64,000 nucleotides of DNA from Aeromonas eucrenophila (GCF_000819865.1 NZ_CDDF01000005.1:746252-810251), one strand, 5' to 3'; numbered from the stretch's first letter, positions 44,300-54,785 are shown. Numbers and translations: made by a program. The notes: generated by a model not told the origin, from the letters alone.

Positions 44300-44595
44300 G
44301 CCTGGCGGTCGCCCGGTGGCGGGGAAGGAGCTCCGCCCCGAATCAAGGTTTCCAGATGTGACCAAACACGCAGTCTCCGGTGTTGGGAATGTTGCGTGAG
44401 ATCAGTCGATTAAGTTTTTTTCTACACTCTTTCCGGTACGCTGACCCGCATTGGGTGCGCGCCGGGCACGAGTTGAACGCTAAATATGTCGGATCGCTGG
44501 CTTGAGACTGGCGCCTGATTTATATTGAGCCGATTGTTTTGGGGTAACTATCCAGATTTTTCAATGTGATAGGGCCATCATCCGAAGGAACGAAT

Positions 44596-46704
44596 ATGGG
44601 ACATTCCCGCATAACGCTGGCAACGCTACTCGCATTGGGTCTTCTGGGCACGGTTCAGGCCGACGAGGCGGGGCGCGAGCCTTTCTTTGTCGAGCTCAAG
44701 GGGCCGGATGGCTCACCGCCCCCCGCGGTGCAACCACAGCCTCAGGCCCAGCCCGTGGCTCCCGTCGTCTTGCCCAAGGCACAGCCCATCGTCCGTCAGG
44801 TTGCCCCCGCCCAGGCGGGCAGTTATGGCCCCGTTCGTCCCACCGACACCCTCTGGAGTCTGGCGAGCAAGCATAGGCCCTCCAACAGGGTCAGCGTCTA
44901 CCAGACCATGGTGGCGATCTACGACAAGAATCCCCGCAGCTTTGCCGATGGCAACATCAACCACATCCTGGTGGGATCCCACATTTTGCTGCCAAGCGCC
45001 GCCGAGGCCAGCCGCATCACCGATGCCCAGGCTCGCCAGCGCTTCAACAGCGACAACGCCAGTTGGAAGGGGCTGAGCCCCAAATACCTGGCCAACAAAC
45101 ATGCCCAGCCCGCCAAGCCGGTCGAGACCAAGGTCGCCGCCGCGCCCGCCAAGGCCCCCGTTGCCAGCGCGCCCAAGGCGGCCCCTATCCCCGCGGCCGC
45201 ACCCAAGGTCGGTACGCCGCCCGCGGCGAGCGAAGTGAAGGCGCAGGTCAAGGTGGCCGAGCCAGCCCCGAGCGCGGCGGCTGCGACCAGCGCGGCCGTG
45301 GCCAGCGTGCCGGCCCCTCTGCCTGCGGATGTCGCGGCCCCGGTCGGCAAGCCCTCCACCGAGATGGCGCTGGCGCTGGAAGATGCCAATGCCCAGCTCG
45401 GTCAGGTCACCGAGATGAACCACAGGCTCAAGCTGCGGTTGCAATCCCTGACCGAAGAGGTGGAGACCCTCAAGGCCCAGCTGCTGGATCAGACCGCGCT
45501 GGAGAAAGAGGTGGCCGAGCTCAAGGCCAAGCCGGTACCGCCTGTGGTGGCCCCGGTGCACAAGCAGAACTGGCTGATGGAACTGCTCGCCTCGCCGCTC
45601 AACCTTGCCATGATCATCCTGTTGCCCGTGCTGCTGGTGCTGGCGCTGGTGACGCTCTGGCTGCGGGCCCGCGCCCGCCGTGAGCTGGAGGAGCAGGAGA
45701 AGAGCCTGTCCGAATCCACCGCCATGGTGATGGGGGAGGAGAGCAGCGAGTTCGATCAGCTGATGACGGTCGGCATCGCCGACGATGAACCCATGCACCC
45801 CAGGCCGGATCTCAATGGGCCCGATGACTCCGCGGCATTCAAAGAGTCCAACGATGTCATCTTCAGCGACGATGGGGATCTGGCGCTCTCCGCCTTCGAC
45901 ATCGAGCCGGCGGTGGCCACGGCGAACCGGGATCCGGATCTGGTACCCGAGCTCGACCTGGCCCATGAGGGCGACTTCGATACCCCCAAGTCCAGGCATG
46001 ATCCGGCCGACGATCTGCTGAGCGAGGAGGAGCTGCAAGCGGCCCTGTTTGCCGAGCTGGACGCAGATCTGGATACCGACTTGGCCCAGGATCAGCTGTC
46101 GACGGCCACCGATCGTCGCCGTGATGAGGAGCTCGCCAACTTCGACCTGAGCGATTTCGGCTCGGCCTTCGACGAGCCCGCCGACCAGGCGCCGGCGGCG
46201 AAGAGCGGGGCGGCCGATTACGGCAAGAGCGATGTGGACGACATGCTGGCCGAGCTCGGTCTGGAGCCGACGCAGCCGAAGGGCGCTGCCCAAGCGCCCG
46301 CCTGGGATCCCAACGAGCTGGCTCTCGCCGATTTCGAGGATGCCTTCACCGAAGTTGACTCTCACCCGGGCGAGGTGAAACCCCGCGAGCAGGTGCAGGC
46401 GAACGACTACGTGGAGATCGACAAGCTCCTGGCCGAGGCCAACGCCAGCAATGCGGAGCAGGAGCCTTATCAGGGCTTCTCCCTGGACGTGGGGCTGGAT
46501 GGCTTCCCAGAGGTGTTGCCGGAATCCACCGGATTTGACGTGGATGCGGACGATGGCGGGGTGGGAGCCAAGCTGGATCTGGCCCGCGCCTACCTCGAGA
46601 TCGACGACAAGGAGAGCGCCCGCGAGCTGCTGCAAGAGGCCGCGGCCCAGGGTAGCGAGCACCAGCGTACCGAGGCCGAGCGGCTGCTCAAGCGCCTGGG
46701 TTGA
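44596..46704 (+). CDS. fimV: FimV/HubP-family polar landmark protein
   Basis: 702 residues. Signal peptide to about residue 23; a Pro/Gln-rich linker; LysM-like peptidoglycan-binding domain (about 78-140, [31 protein letters not shown]); a long Ala/Pro/Lys linker; a short coiled coil (about 257-300); one membrane segment (about 330-357); a very acidic cytoplasmic region; and the conserved FimV C-terminal TPR-like motif ([23 protein letters not shown]). In relatives it localises type IV pili, flagella and chromosome origins at the pole. ATG 44596 has GAAGGA; the frame opens earlier at 44566. It lies between asd and truA, as in other gammaproteobacteria. Confidence 0.93.
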   Translation: MGHSRITLATLLALGLLGTVQADEAGREPFFVELKGPDGSPPPAVQPQPQAQPVAPVVLPKAQPIVRQVAPAQAGSYGPVRPTDTLWSLASKHRPSNRVSVYQTMVAIYDKNPRSFADGNINHILVGSHILLPSAAEASRITDAQARQRFNSDNASWKGLSPKYLANKHAQPAKPVETKVAAAPAKAPVASAPKAAPIPAAAPKVGTPPAASEVKAQVKVAEPAPSAAAATSAAVASVPAPLPADVAAPVGKPSTEMALALEDANAQLGQVTEMNHRLKLRLQSLTEEVETLKAQLLDQTALEKEVAELKAKPVPPVVAPVHKQNWLMELLASPLNLAMIILLPVLLVLALVTLWLRARARRELEEQEKSLSESTAMVMGEESSEFDQLMTVGIADDEPMHPRPDLNGPDDSAAFKESNDVIFSDDGDLALSAFDIEPAVATANRDPDLVPELDLAHEGDFDTPKSRHDPADDLLSEEELQAALFAELDADLDTDLAQDQLSTATDRRRDEELANFDLSDFGSAFDEPADQAPAAKSGAADYGKSDVDDMLAELGLEPTQPKGAAQAPAWDPNELALADFEDAFTEVDSHPGEVKPREQVQANDYVEIDKLLAEANASNAEQEPYQGFSLDVGLDGFPEVLPESTGFDVDADDGGVGAKLDLARAYLEIDDKESARELLQEAAAQGSEHQRTEAERLLKRLG

Positions 46705-46720
46705 GGCGCTGGTGACGACG

Positions 46721-46752
46721 AAGAGGGCAGCCCATGGGCTGCCCTCTTTTGT
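46721..46752 (+). terminator. intrinsic terminator after fimV
   Basis: A 13-bp perfect stem (46721-46733 with 46736-46748) followed by TT. Confidence 0.88.
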
Positions 46753-46789
46753 TATGACGCCTGTGCCGGGCCACCAGGATCCCGCAGAC

Positions 46790-46819
46790 TTGGGACTTTT
46801 TGGCCCAAGCGGGTATAAT
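46790..46819 (+). promoter_or_regulatory. sigma-70 promoter for truA
   Basis: -35 TTGGGA (46790-46795) and consensus -10 TATAAT (46814-46819) are separated by 18 bp. They lie about 45 bp upstream of the truA start and just after the fimV terminator. Confidence 0.65.
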
Positions 46820-46864
46820 CCGCCCCGTTTCTTTCACCGTTTCCTGATAAGACAAGTGTCATCC

Positions 46865-47674
46865 ATGCGAATTGCCCTAGGTATTGAATATGACGGCAGC
46901 CGGTATTTCGGCTGGCAGCGTCAGCGAGAAGTGATCAGCGTACAGGCCGAGCTTGAGACGGCCCTCAGCCGCATCGCCAACCATCCGGTCTCCATCCAGT
47001 GCGCCGGTCGCACCGATGCCGGGGTGCACGCCACCGGCCAGGTGATCCACTTCGATACCGACGCGAACCGCGCCGAGGGGGCCTGGACCCTGGGGCTCAA
47101 CTCCAACCTGCCGCCGGACATCGCCGTGCGCTGGGTCAAACAGGTGGACGAGAGCTTCCACGCCCGCTTCAGCGCCACCGCCCGTCGCTACCGCTACGTC
47201 ATCTACAACCACAACTACCGCCCGGCGATCCTCGGCAGCGGCGTCAGCCACTATCACGAGACCATAGACGCCGAGCTGATGCACCTAGCGGGCCAGAGCC
47301 TGCTGGGGGAGCACGACTTCAGCACCTTCAGGGCCATCGCCTGCCAGTCCAACACCCCCTGGCGCAACATCACCCACCTCTGTGTCAGCCGCGAGGGGCC
47401 TTATATAGTGCTGGATATCCGCGCCAACGCTTTCTTGCACCACATGGTGCGCAACATCACCGGCTCCCTGCTGCTGGTGGGGCAGGGCCTCAAACCGGTG
47501 GAGTGGATTGCCGAGGTGCTGGCGGCCAAGGATCGCAATCTGGCCGGCCCGACCGCCAAGGCGGGTGGCCTCTATCTGGTGGACGTGGATTACCCGGCCG
47601 AGTTCGCCCTGCCGCAGTTGCCGCTCGGCCCGCTCTGGCTGCCGGACTCGGCACCGGGTACGACCAGTTTTTAG
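46865..47674 (+). CDS. truA: tRNA pseudouridine(38-40) synthase TruA
   Basis: 269 residues. It modifies U38-40 in the anticodon arm of many tRNAs. The family opening [19 protein letters not shown] and catalytic Asp in [14 protein letters not shown] are evident, with [16 protein letters not shown] and [13 protein letters not shown] further on. The frame runs open upstream to 46451 through fimV, but ATG 46865 begins the conserved first strand and lies after the promoter. Confidence 0.96.
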   Translation: MRIALGIEYDGSRYFGWQRQREVISVQAELETALSRIANHPVSIQCAGRTDAGVHATGQVIHFDTDANRAEGAWTLGLNSNLPPDIAVRWVKQVDESFHARFSATARRYRYVIYNHNYRPAILGSGVSHYHETIDAELMHLAGQSLLGEHDFSTFRAIACQSNTPWRNITHLCVSREGPYIVLDIRANAFLHHMVRNITGSLLLVGQGLKPVEWIAEVLAAKDRNLAGPTAKAGGLYLVDVDYPAEFALPQLPLGPLWLPDSAPGTTSF

Positions 47675-47792
47675 TAACTGGCCCCGAAAATTTGTGGTTT
47701 AATGATCCGTCATTTATTGCCATCGCGCCGTAAGTCATTGAACTACCAAGGCACGATGCGTTTTGTCAGGCACAAAAGCATTAAGGAATTCC

Positions 47793-48656
47793 ATGAGCTG
47801 GCTTGAGAAGATCCTTCCCAAGAGCAAGATCACTACACCGCGTCGTCACAACATTCCGGAAGGGGTGTGGACCAAGTGTACCGCTTGCGAACAGGTGCTC
47901 TACCGGGCAGAACTGGAGCGCAATCTCGAAGTGTGCCCCAAGTGTGATCATCATATGCGGATCCGCGCCCGCGCCCGCCTCGAGAGCTTCCTCGACGAGC
48001 AAGGCCGCAGCGAAGTCGCGGCCGAGCTGGAGCCGCAGGACATCTTGAAATTCAAGGATTCCAAGCGCTACAAGGATCGTTTGTCTGCCGCTCAGAAAGA
48101 GACGGGAGAAAAAGATGCGCTGGTGGTGATGAAGGGGACCCTCAAGGGGGTACCGGTCGTCGCCTGTTCATTCGAGTTCTCCTTCATCGGTGGCTCCATG
48201 TCCTCCGTGGTCGGTGCCCGCTTCGTGCGCGCCGTCGAGGAGTGCATCAAGGAAGGTCGCGGTCTGGTCTGCTTCTCCACCTCCGGTGGGGCGCGGATGC
48301 AGGAGGCGCTGTTCTCCCTGATGCAGATGGCCAAGACCAGCGCTGCGCTGGACCGGCTCACCAAGGCGGGCCTGCCTTTCATCTCCGTGCTGACCGACCC
48401 CACCATGGGCGGCGTTTCCGCGAGTCTGGCCATGCTGGGCGACATCAACGTGGGCGAGCCCAAGGCGTTGATCGGCTTCGCCGGCCCCCGGGTCATCGAG
48501 CAGACGGTGCGCGAGAAGCTGCCGGAAGGCTTCCAGCGCTCCGAGTTCCTGCTGGAGAAAGGCGCCATCGATCTCATCATCGACCGCCGCGAGATGCGCA
48601 ACCGCCTGGCCAGCCTGTTGGCCAAGCTGATGAATACTCAGGTCATTGAAGAGTGA
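47793..48656 (+). CDS. accD: acetyl-CoA carboxylase carboxyltransferase beta subunit
   Basis: 287 residues. Begins MSWLEKILP, the normal AccD start, with AAGGAA upstream. A four-cysteine zinc ribbon (CTAC and CPKC, about residues 27-49) is followed by the carboxyltransferase fold ([31 protein letters not shown]). With AccA it transfers CO2 from biotin to acetyl-CoA in fatty acid synthesis. It is 13 bp upstream of folC, the conserved accD-folC-dedD order. Confidence 0.97.
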   Translation: MSWLEKILPKSKITTPRRHNIPEGVWTKCTACEQVLYRAELERNLEVCPKCDHHMRIRARARLESFLDEQGRSEVAAELEPQDILKFKDSKRYKDRLSAAQKETGEKDALVVMKGTLKGVPVVACSFEFSFIGGSMSSVVGARFVRAVEECIKEGRGLVCFSTSGGARMQEALFSLMQMAKTSAALDRLTKAGLPFISVLTDPTMGGVSASLAMLGDINVGEPKALIGFAGPRVIEQTVREKLPEGFQRSEFLLEKGAIDLIIDRREMRNRLASLLAKLMNTQVIEE

Positions 48657-48669
48657 ATCTAAGCGTAAG

Positions 48670-49938
48670 ATGAGTTCACAGATGCAATCTTCCCAAAGCC
48701 GGTCGCTGGTCGACTGGCTTTCTTATTTGGAGCAGATCCACCCGGTCAACATCGACATGGGATTGGACAGGGTCGGCGCCGTCGCCCGTCGCATGGGCCT
48801 CACCGAGCTGCCGTTCAAGGTGATCACGGTGGCAGGCACCAATGGCAAGGGCTCCTCCTGCGCCATGGCCGCCAGCATACTGATGGCCGCCGGCTACAAG
48901 GTGGGAGTCTACTCCTCGCCGCACCTGCTGCGCTTCACCGAGCGGGTGCGGATCGATGGGGCTGAGCTCACCGATGGCGCGCACTGCGAGGCCTTTGCCG
49001 CGGTGGAAGCCGCCCGCGCCGAGATAGCGCTCACCTTCTTCGAGTTTGCGACTCTGGCGGGCTTGTGGCTGTTCCGGCGCGCCGCACCGGACGTGCTGCT
49101 GCTGGAAGTGGGGCTGGGCGGTCGGCTCGACGCCACCAACGTGGTGGAGTCCGATGTCGCCATGATCACCTCCATCGCGCTGGATCACTGCGACTGGTTG
49201 GGGGATACCCGCGAGGCGGTGGCGGTGGAGAAGGCCGGTGTCTACCGTGCGGGCAAACCCGCCATCAGCGGCGAGCCGAATCCGCCAGCCACCATCGCCA
49301 GCGAAGCCCTGCGTCTTGGTGCCCATCTGCGTCAGGTCGGGGTGGACTTTTCTGCCGATGAGCACGCTGAGCACTGGGATTATCACGGTCTGCACCACTG
49401 GCTGAACCTGCCCAAGCCCGCGCTGCCGCTGATGAACGCGGTGACAGTGCTGGCGGCGCTGGAGTCTCTGGGGCTGCCGCTGCCGGAGACCGCCATCCGA
49501 CAGGGGCTGGCGAATGCCCGGCTGGCCGGGCGGATGCAGCGGCTGCAAAGCGCGCCCCTGGTGATCGTCGATGTGGCCCACAACCCCCACTCGGCGGCCT
49601 ATCTGGCGAGCCAGTTGCGCCTGATCCCCTGCAAGGGGAAAAGGCGCGCCGTGGTCGGCATGCTCAAAGACAAGGACATGGCGGGGTCGCTTGCCGAGCT
49701 GGATGGTCTGATTGACGACTGGTATCTCGCGAGCCTGCACGGCCCGCGCGCCGCCACTTCCGCCCAGCTGGCCGCAGCCCTACAGGTTGCAACGCCGGGC
49801 GAGCAGGGCCAGGCCGTGCTGTTTGAGTCGGTGACTGAGGCTTATCAGGCGGCGCTGGCCGTTTCGAGTCCTGATGATATGGTCATTGTGTTCGGCTCGT
49901 TTTACACTGTCGCCGATGTGCTGGCGGCGAGTGCCTGA
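48670..49938 (+). CDS. folC: dihydrofolate/folylpolyglutamate synthase
   Basis: 422 residues. Mur-ligase-type ATP loop TVAGTNGKGSSCAMAASIL, GGRLDATNVVESDVAMITSI and DVAHNPHSAAYL identify FolC, which adds glutamate to dihydropteroate and folates. ATG 48670 is likely, but the ribosome-binding site is weak and an in-frame ATG at 48682 is possible. It probably depends on translation from accD. Confidence 0.94.
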   Translation: MSSQMQSSQSRSLVDWLSYLEQIHPVNIDMGLDRVGAVARRMGLTELPFKVITVAGTNGKGSSCAMAASILMAAGYKVGVYSSPHLLRFTERVRIDGAELTDGAHCEAFAAVEAARAEIALTFFEFATLAGLWLFRRAAPDVLLLEVGLGGRLDATNVVESDVAMITSIALDHCDWLGDTREAVAVEKAGVYRAGKPAISGEPNPPATIASEALRLGAHLRQVGVDFSADEHAEHWDYHGLHHWLNLPKPALPLMNAVTVLAALESLGLPLPETAIRQGLANARLAGRMQRLQSAPLVIVDVAHNPHSAAYLASQLRLIPCKGKRRAVVGMLKDKDMAGSLAELDGLIDDWYLASLHGPRAATSAQLAAALQVATPGEQGQAVLFESVTEAYQAALAVSSPDDMVIVFGSFYTVADVLAASA

Positions 49939-50090
49939 TTGGCTAGTCGCGAGTCTGGACTCAGGGCGCAAGATCCCTCGTCAGGTCTTATGGATAGATG
50001 TTCATCTGGCCTTGACGTTGCAGGGGAGTCATTATCCCTGAGGTCTGCAAGAATGGCAGTGAGTTCTAAGTAACATGGGTGGAAAATAAC

Positions 50091-50864
50091 TTGGCTTCGA
50101 AGTTTCAAAACAGATTGGTGGGGACCGTTATTCTGGTCGCCCTGGTTGTCATTTTTCTGCCGGATCTGATGGACGGCAACAAGCTGGAGCAAAAGGACGA
50201 GGCCTTTGCCAACATCCCGCTGCGCCCCGAGCTTGAGCCGGCCAAGCCCGCGTTGCAGGTCTCGGCCGCCAGCAGTCTGCCGGCGGACCACGTCGCCAGC
50301 CAGCAGCAAGCGGCGGCGGCCGAGCAGTGGCAGGTCGAGGAGATCGGCGATGCCGTGACCCTGGCCGCCAACCAGAATCAAGCGGCCGCCCAGGCGCAGC
50401 AGCCCGTGACCCAGCCGGTTGCCCAGCCTCAGCCCAAGCCCGAGGTGGTTGCCAAGAAACCGGTGGAACAGCCCAAACCAAAACCGGTTCCCCCCAAGCC
50501 GGTCGAGGTGAAGAAACCGGTGGAAACCAAGCCGCAGGTGGGCCAGATCAAGTCCATGGACGATCTCATTGCGAGCAAGATGACCACCCCGGCTACTCCG
50601 GCGCCTGCCGCGGCGGCCCCTGCCCAGGGCAGCTGGATCCTGCAGCTCGGCGCCTTCAAGAACGCAGACAGCGTCAATGCCCTGGTGAGCAAGCTGCGGG
50701 CGGCGGGCTACTCGGCCCAGACCTCACCCCGCACCCCGGTGCAAGGCCAGATCACCCGGGTCTTCGTCGGACCGGACGTGTCCAAGGCCAAGCTGCAGGG
50801 GATGCAGAGCAAGATAAGCCAGATGACCGGCCTCGGTGGCTCTGTGGTGGCTTACAACCCCTGA
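50091..50864 (+). CDS. dedD: DedD, SPOR-domain cell-division protein
   Basis: 257 residues. A single N-terminal membrane segment (about 10-28), a long Pro/Lys/Gln/Ala-rich linker, and a C-terminal SPOR domain (about 180-257, SWILQLGAFKNADSVNALVSKLRAAGY) that binds denuded septal peptidoglycan. TTG 50091 gives M-ASKFQNRL, matching the E. coli start, and is 7 bp after GGTGGA; the alternative GTG 50079 lies inside that site. Downstream of folC, as in E. coli. Confidence 0.93.
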   Translation: MASKFQNRLVGTVILVALVVIFLPDLMDGNKLEQKDEAFANIPLRPELEPAKPALQVSAASSLPADHVASQQQAAAAEQWQVEEIGDAVTLAANQNQAAAQAQQPVTQPVAQPQPKPEVVAKKPVEQPKPKPVPPKPVEVKKPVETKPQVGQIKSMDDLIASKMTTPATPAPAAAAPAQGSWILQLGAFKNADSVNALVSKLRAAGYSAQTSPRTPVQGQITRVFVGPDVSKAKLQGMQSKISQMTGLGGSVVAYNP

Positions 50865-50880
50865 TGGTTCAAGCAGATAA

Positions 50881-50923
50881 AAAATACCGCGCCTCATTTC
50901 ACAGATGGGCGCGGTATTTTTTT
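50881..50923 (+). terminator. intrinsic terminator after dedD
   Basis: AAAATACCGCGCC (50881-50893) pairs with GGCGCGGTATTTT (50908-50920), followed by further T residues. Confidence 0.92.
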
Positions 50924-50964
50924 GGCCCCCGTTCGGGGGCGGGTAGCAAGAGATCAACTGGTGT

Positions 50965-51321
50965 TTAGATGCATTTCACCGGTTTGGGCAGGCCGGCTAT
51001 CTTGGTGGCCTGCTTGGCGGGCCCCTCCGGGAACAGCTTGTAGAGATAGCGGCTGTTGCCCTTCTCGGGGCCGTACTGCTTCTCCATCGCCTTGACCAGG
51101 GCGCGGATGGCAGGGGAGGTGTTGAACTCCAGATAAAACGCCCGCACGAAGCGCACCACTTCCCAGTGCGGCTCCTCCAGCACTATGCCTTCCCGCTCGG
51201 CCAGCACCAGTGCCAGCGCCTCGCTCCAGTCTTCGATGTGACGCAGATAGCCCTTGGCATCGGTCTCGATGGTGTGGCCATTGAATGTCAGCTGATGATG
51301 TTCAGACTGCGGCTCAGACAT
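50965..51321 (-). CDS. tusE: TusE, sulfur-relay protein (DsrC family)
   Basis: The 118-residue protein is a little longer than E. coli TusE (109). The C-terminal PVKCI contains the penultimate acceptor Cys that takes persulfide sulfur from TusBCD and delivers it to MnmA for 2-thiouridine at tRNA position 34. [16 protein letters not shown] and [26 protein letters not shown] are family-typical. It follows yccS by 22 bp on the minus strand, so the two are likely co-transcribed. Confidence 0.94.
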   Translation of the reverse strand: MSEPQSEHHQLTFNGHTIETDAKGYLRHIEDWSEALALVLAEREGIVLEEPHWEVVRFVRAFYLEFNTSPAIRALVKAMEKQYGPEKGNSRYLYKLFPEGPAKQATKIAGLPKPVKCI

Positions 51322-51343
51322 AGGGGGCTCCTCGCAAATAAGG

Positions 51344-53500
51344 CTATCGGGATTGGGCGGGCATGGTAGCGCCTTGATCCCTCGTGAGCAACCGGCTCTC
51401 GTTGGCGAGTTCCAGCAGCTCGTCCGCCAGCTGGCTGATGAGGTTGAGCTGCTGGGTCAGCATCAGCTGCTCCTCGCTGCTGTCCGGGGCGATGAGCGGG
51501 CACTGGCCCTCGAGCTGGGCCGGCATTTCCCCCGCCATGTGGCCGGCGGCGCTCTCCAGGGTGTGGCTGATGTGGCGGCTGATCTCGTCGAGATCGGCGA
51601 TGGGCTCGAGCTTGTCGCGATGGGCGCCCAGCGCCGAGATGTAGGAGAGCAGCGCGTGATTGCGCCAGGTGAGGGTGAAACAGAGGTTCAGGAAGCGGCG
51701 GCGCTTGCTCGGCTCCACCAGCATGCTCTGCCAGGCCATGGCCAGCTCGCTGTCGGCCAGGTGGGCACACTTGCGGGCGACTCTGTAGTCGAGGGATTCA
51801 TCCCGCTGACGATGCAGGCTGGCGAGCACCGCCGAGAGATAGCGGGCGTTGGCCGACAGCGAATTGGCGATGAGGCTGGGCAGTCGCTTGTATTGCCAGT
51901 CCGGCCACAGCCAGGCCACCAGGGCGTAGGAGAGCAGGCAACCGAGCAGGGTATCGAGCAGGCGCGGCCCCAGGATGGCGAAGCCGATGCCGTCCAGCAG
52001 GTTGAACGCCATCAGCACATAGAGGGTGATGAAGCAGACGGCGGCGCTGTAGTTGCTGCGCACCTGGGTGAAGAACAGGAAGGCGGCGAGCCCCATGATC
52101 CCCAACTGCAGATGCAACTCGGGGAACAGCCAGAGAACGGGCACGCCGATCAGGATGCCGGCGAAGGTGCCGAGCATCCGCTGCACCAGCCGTCGGCGGG
52201 TGGCGCTGTAGCTGGGTTGGCAGACGAACAGGACGGTCAGCAGGATCCAGTAGCCCTTGTCCAGGTGGAACGCCTGCAAGATGCCATAACCCACCACCAG
52301 CCCCAGGGTGAGGCGCAGGGCGTGGCGAAACACCATGGAGTTCGGGGTTAGGTGTTGCTTGAACAGGGTCAGCAGCGGCAGGGGCGCAGGCCTTGCCAGG
52401 CTGGGCAAGCTCTGGGGGGGCAGGGCCGGATTTTGCAACTCCTCGGCGCTCGCCAGCAGCTGGTTGATGCTGGCCAGATTGCGGCGCAGGAACTTCATCG
52501 GCGTCAGCAGCGTCTTGGGGTAGTGCTGCTTGAGGTGAGTGAACTCCAGCTGATCGCCAAGGGCCTCCAGGGTCCAGTGGATACGCTTGTGGTGGACGTA
52601 GGGCTTGTGCACCAGGATGGCGTAGCCAAGCTGCTGGCACGCCTCAGAGAGTTGCAGAAACACCTCCTGGAAACCGTCGAGGACGATGCCTTGCTTGAGC
52701 TCGGCCTCCAGCTTGCTGTAGGGGTAGTGACTGGAGGTGGCGCGCTCCTGAATTTCCAGGGCCAGCAGATAGAGCCGCAGCAGGCTGGCGAGCTCGGGCG
52801 CCGCCTTGTGGCGGGTGCTGAGGCGGGCGTTGAGCGCCGTCTTGGTCAGATTAAGGGCGTTGACCAGGTTGATGTTGAGCTGGGCCAGGTTGTGGCGAAT
52901 GGCCTGGGCGCCGTGCTCGTCGGCCGGGAAGAAGCGAGACTTTTCCAGCAGGTAGCGAGACAGGGCGAAATAGCTCTGGGCGAGCTGCTCGTGCAGCGTC
53001 TTGTAGGGCAACAACCAGAGCCAGAGCAGCGACACCAGCCCGTACCAGAGGGCACCGGCGCCGAGCGCCAGCGGCTGGTAGAAGAGATCCGGTGCCTTGG
53101 CGGCTCCCAGCATGGTGTAGATGGCGACAAGCAGGGCACCGAAGCTGATGGTGGCGTAACGCTGACCGAGCGCCCCCACCATCACGAAGATAAAGGTCGA
53201 GCCGGCGAGCCCCAGGGCAAACAGCCAGGGGGTGGGGAAGAGGTACTGTACGCACAGGGAGGCAAACAGGAAGCACACCAGCGTCATGGCGAGGTTCTTG
53301 ACCCGGCCCCAGAGACTGTCGTCCGTCTCGGCGATGGCGCCCGCCACTACCCCGAGGGAGAGCAGCACGGTGAGCCGGATGTCACCCTGGATCAGGGCGA
53401 AGGCGAGCAGCCCCACTATGGCCAGCAGCACCTTGAGGGCGAAGTAGATGTGGCTGTCGCTCAGCAGACGGCGCAGCAGGCCCGCGAGATCAATGGGCAT
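51344..53500 (-). CDS. yccS: YccS-type FUSC-family inner-membrane protein
   Basis: 718 residues with two clusters of membrane helices (about 15-160 and 395-510) separated by a cytoplasmic helical region, and a C-terminal soluble domain. This is the duplicated FUSC arrangement of YccS/YhfK proteins, thought to be efflux-related. ATG 53500 starts [20 protein letters not shown]; a GTG at 53509 lies closer to the AAGGA site but is less likely. The initiation region is copied three more times just upstream (53501-53785), giving overlapping leader ORFs; see the repeat entry. Operon with tusE. Confidence 0.9.
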   Translation of the reverse strand: MPIDLAGLLRRLLSDSHIYFALKVLLAIVGLLAFALIQGDIRLTVLLSLGVVAGAIAETDDSLWGRVKNLAMTLVCFLFASLCVQYLFPTPWLFALGLAGSTFIFVMVGALGQRYATISFGALLVAIYTMLGAAKAPDLFYQPLALGAGALWYGLVSLLWLWLLPYKTLHEQLAQSYFALSRYLLEKSRFFPADEHGAQAIRHNLAQLNINLVNALNLTKTALNARLSTRHKAAPELASLLRLYLLALEIQERATSSHYPYSKLEAELKQGIVLDGFQEVFLQLSEACQQLGYAILVHKPYVHHKRIHWTLEALGDQLEFTHLKQHYPKTLLTPMKFLRRNLASINQLLASAEELQNPALPPQSLPSLARPAPLPLLTLFKQHLTPNSMVFRHALRLTLGLVVGYGILQAFHLDKGYWILLTVLFVCQPSYSATRRRLVQRMLGTFAGILIGVPVLWLFPELHLQLGIMGLAAFLFFTQVRSNYSAAVCFITLYVLMAFNLLDGIGFAILGPRLLDTLLGCLLSYALVAWLWPDWQYKRLPSLIANSLSANARYLSAVLASLHRQRDESLDYRVARKCAHLADSELAMAWQSMLVEPSKRRRFLNLCFTLTWRNHALLSYISALGAHRDKLEPIADLDEISRHISHTLESAAGHMAGEMPAQLEGQCPLIAPDSSEEQLMLTQQLNLISQLADELLELANESRLLTRDQGATMPAQSR

Positions 53501-53588
53501 GGGAAACACCGTCCTTGAGTGCAGTGAAATCGATATGACTGTCGCTTAGCAGGCGGTGCAATAGGAGGCCCGCGAGATCAATGGGCAT
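53490..53588 (-). CDS. leader ORF B (32 codons) before yccS
   Basis: Starts [20 protein letters not shown], copying the yccS N-terminus with a Leu-His insertion, then shifts to a tail ending [10 protein letters not shown]. Its TGA (53492-53490) lies just after the yccS ATG (53500-53498), overlapping by 11 bases, the usual geometry for translational coupling. Expression is not demonstrated. Confidence 0.35.
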   Translation of the reverse strand: MPIDLAGLLLHRLLSDSHIDFTALKDGVSHAH

Positions 53589-53676
53589 GGGAGACATCGT
53601 CCTTGAGTGCAGTGACATTGATGTGGCTATCGCTCAGCAGGCGGTGCAATAGGAGGCCCGCGAGATCAATGGGCAT
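53578..53676 (-). CDS. leader ORF C (32 codons) before yccS
   Basis: Same design as leader B with changes DF to NV and G to D, tail ALKDDVSHAH. Its stop overlaps the start of leader B by 11 bases, exactly as B overlaps yccS. Confidence 0.35.
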   Translation of the reverse strand: MPIDLAGLLLHRLLSDSHINVTALKDDVSHAH

Positions 53677-53761
53677 GGGAAATACCGTCCTTGAGTGCAG
53701 GGCCATCGGTAGAGTGAGTAATCAGTGAACGGTGCAGCAGACTGACAAAAACCATGGGCAT
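53666..53761 (-). CDS. leader ORF D (31 codons), diverged copy
   Basis: Starts MPMVFVSLLHRSLITHSTDG and ends ALKDGISHAH. The body has diverged strongly from B and C but the start, length, tail and 11-base overlap with the next leader are kept. The frame is also open upstream, so the start is uncertain. Confidence 0.3.
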   Translation of the reverse strand: MPMVFVSLLHRSLITHSTDGPALKDGISHAH

Positions 53762-53822
53762 GGGAGAGATGCAACCCTTGAGCGAATCGAAAGCGAGAGG
53801 ATAGTCCGTCGGCCACGAAAGA

Positions 53823-53842
53823 GCCCTGATCCAAATCAGGGC
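53823..53842 (-). terminator. hairpin at the head of the yccS leader, possible attenuator
   Basis: GCCCTGAT pairs with ATCAGGGC around a 4-base loop; on the minus strand it is followed by TCTTTC. It precedes the leader-ORF array, so it may act as an attenuator or weak terminator. Confidence 0.4.
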
Positions 53843-53902
53843 CGCGCTGTTCATGCAGGCTTTCGCACCGACTCGCCTCCACCCTAGCAGGGGTGGCGGC
53901 CA

Positions 53903-53929
53903 ATAAAAACCCCGCCGAAGCGGGGTTTT
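53903..53929 (-). terminator. intrinsic terminator of yccA
   Basis: Minus strand: AAAACCCCGC pairs with GCGGGGTTTT around CTTCGG-type loop bases, followed by TATTGG. Confidence 0.88.
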
Positions 53930-53944
53930 CTGTACGGGTTGTAC

Positions 53945-54601
53945 TTAGTTGCGGTTGCCACCGAGCAGGCTCAGCAGGCTCAGGAAGATGTTGTAGATGG
54001 AGACATACAGGGTCACGGTGGCGGAGATGTAGTTGGTCTCGCCGCCGCGAATGATCTGCTGGGTGGTCAGCAGGATGGCGCCGGAGGAGAACAGCATGAA
54101 CATGGCGGACAGGGCCAGGCTCAGGGCGCTCATCTGCAGGAAGATGTTGGCGACCATGGCCACCAGCAGTACCCAGAAACCGACGAACAGCATGCCACCG
54201 ATGAAGGAGAGGTCACGCTTGGTGGTCAGGGCATAGGCGGACAGACCGAAGAAGGTCAGCGCGGTACCGCCGAGGGCGGTCATCACGATCTCGCCACCAC
54301 CGTTGTTCATGTACATGTTGATGATGGGGCCCAGGCTATAGCCCATCAGACCGGTCAGGGCGAAGGTGAACACCAGCCCCATGCCGTTGTCGCGGTTCTT
54401 CTGGGTCAGGAACATCAACCCGTATACGCCGATGAGGAACACGGCCCAGTGCAGGGGCGGCATGTTCATCACGGTGGCAACCCCGGCCACCACGGCAGAG
54501 AAGCCAAGAGTGAGGGAAAGCAGCATGTAGGTGTTGCGCAGCACCTTGTTGGTGTCACGCGCGGCACTCTGGGTGCCAGTGTAGATAGAACGGGTATCCA
54601 T
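53945..54601 (-). CDS. yccA: YccA, Bax-inhibitor-1-family membrane protein (FtsH modulator)
   Basis: 218 residues; E. coli YccA has 219. Seven membrane segments with the conserved TLGFSAVVAGVATV and YVSIYNIFLSLLSLLGGNRN ends. In E. coli it is a substrate and inhibitor of the FtsH protease. ATG 54601 has GAGGA upstream. The frame runs open further into the antisense of the tRNA gene, but that extension is artefactual. yccA, yccS and tusE are neighbours here, but the terminator at 53903-53929 separates yccA. Confidence 0.94.
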   Translation of the reverse strand: MDTRSIYTGTQSAARDTNKVLRNTYMLLSLTLGFSAVVAGVATVMNMPPLHWAVFLIGVYGLMFLTQKNRDNGMGLVFTFALTGLMGYSLGPIINMYMNNGGGEIVMTALGGTALTFFGLSAYALTTKRDLSFIGGMLFVGFWVLLVAMVANIFLQMSALSLALSAMFMLFSSGAILLTTQQIIRGGETNYISATVTLYVSIYNIFLSLLSLLGGNRN

Positions 54602-54785
54602 CTTGATGTCCTCTTGATTTCCGGGTTGAGGCGGCACATTCCGCTTCGTTAACGCATTGTATGCACTGAATGTAAGGATGACGAGTGCTGATTTCAAGCG
54701 GCTCTCCAACCAGTTGTAGCCCATTGTTCCAGAACAAATATGTATTGCATATGAACAAGGGCTTGACGTAGTATGCACGCCGTTC

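Larger units (their letters stand above)
53447..53785 (-). repeat. tandem array of yccS initiation-region copies (about 85-88 bp units)
   Basis: Unit A (53447-53531) contains the real yccS start and first codons. Unit B (53532-53619) and unit C (53620-53707) are near-identical 88-bp copies with three extra bases. Unit D (53708 to about 53785) is a degenerate copy that keeps the CTCAAG, GGTGCA and ATGGGCATGGGA blocks. On the minus strand every unit carries an AAGGA site and ATGCCC start followed by an open frame ending inside the next unit. Confidence 0.9.

Noticed and set aside
46451-46864. N-terminal extension of truA through fimV
   Set aside because: The conserved TruA start is at 46865, after a terminator and a good promoter.
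53501-53785. CRISPR array in the repeats before yccS
   Set aside because: Units are contiguous copies of coding sequence without spacers, not repeat-spacer structure.
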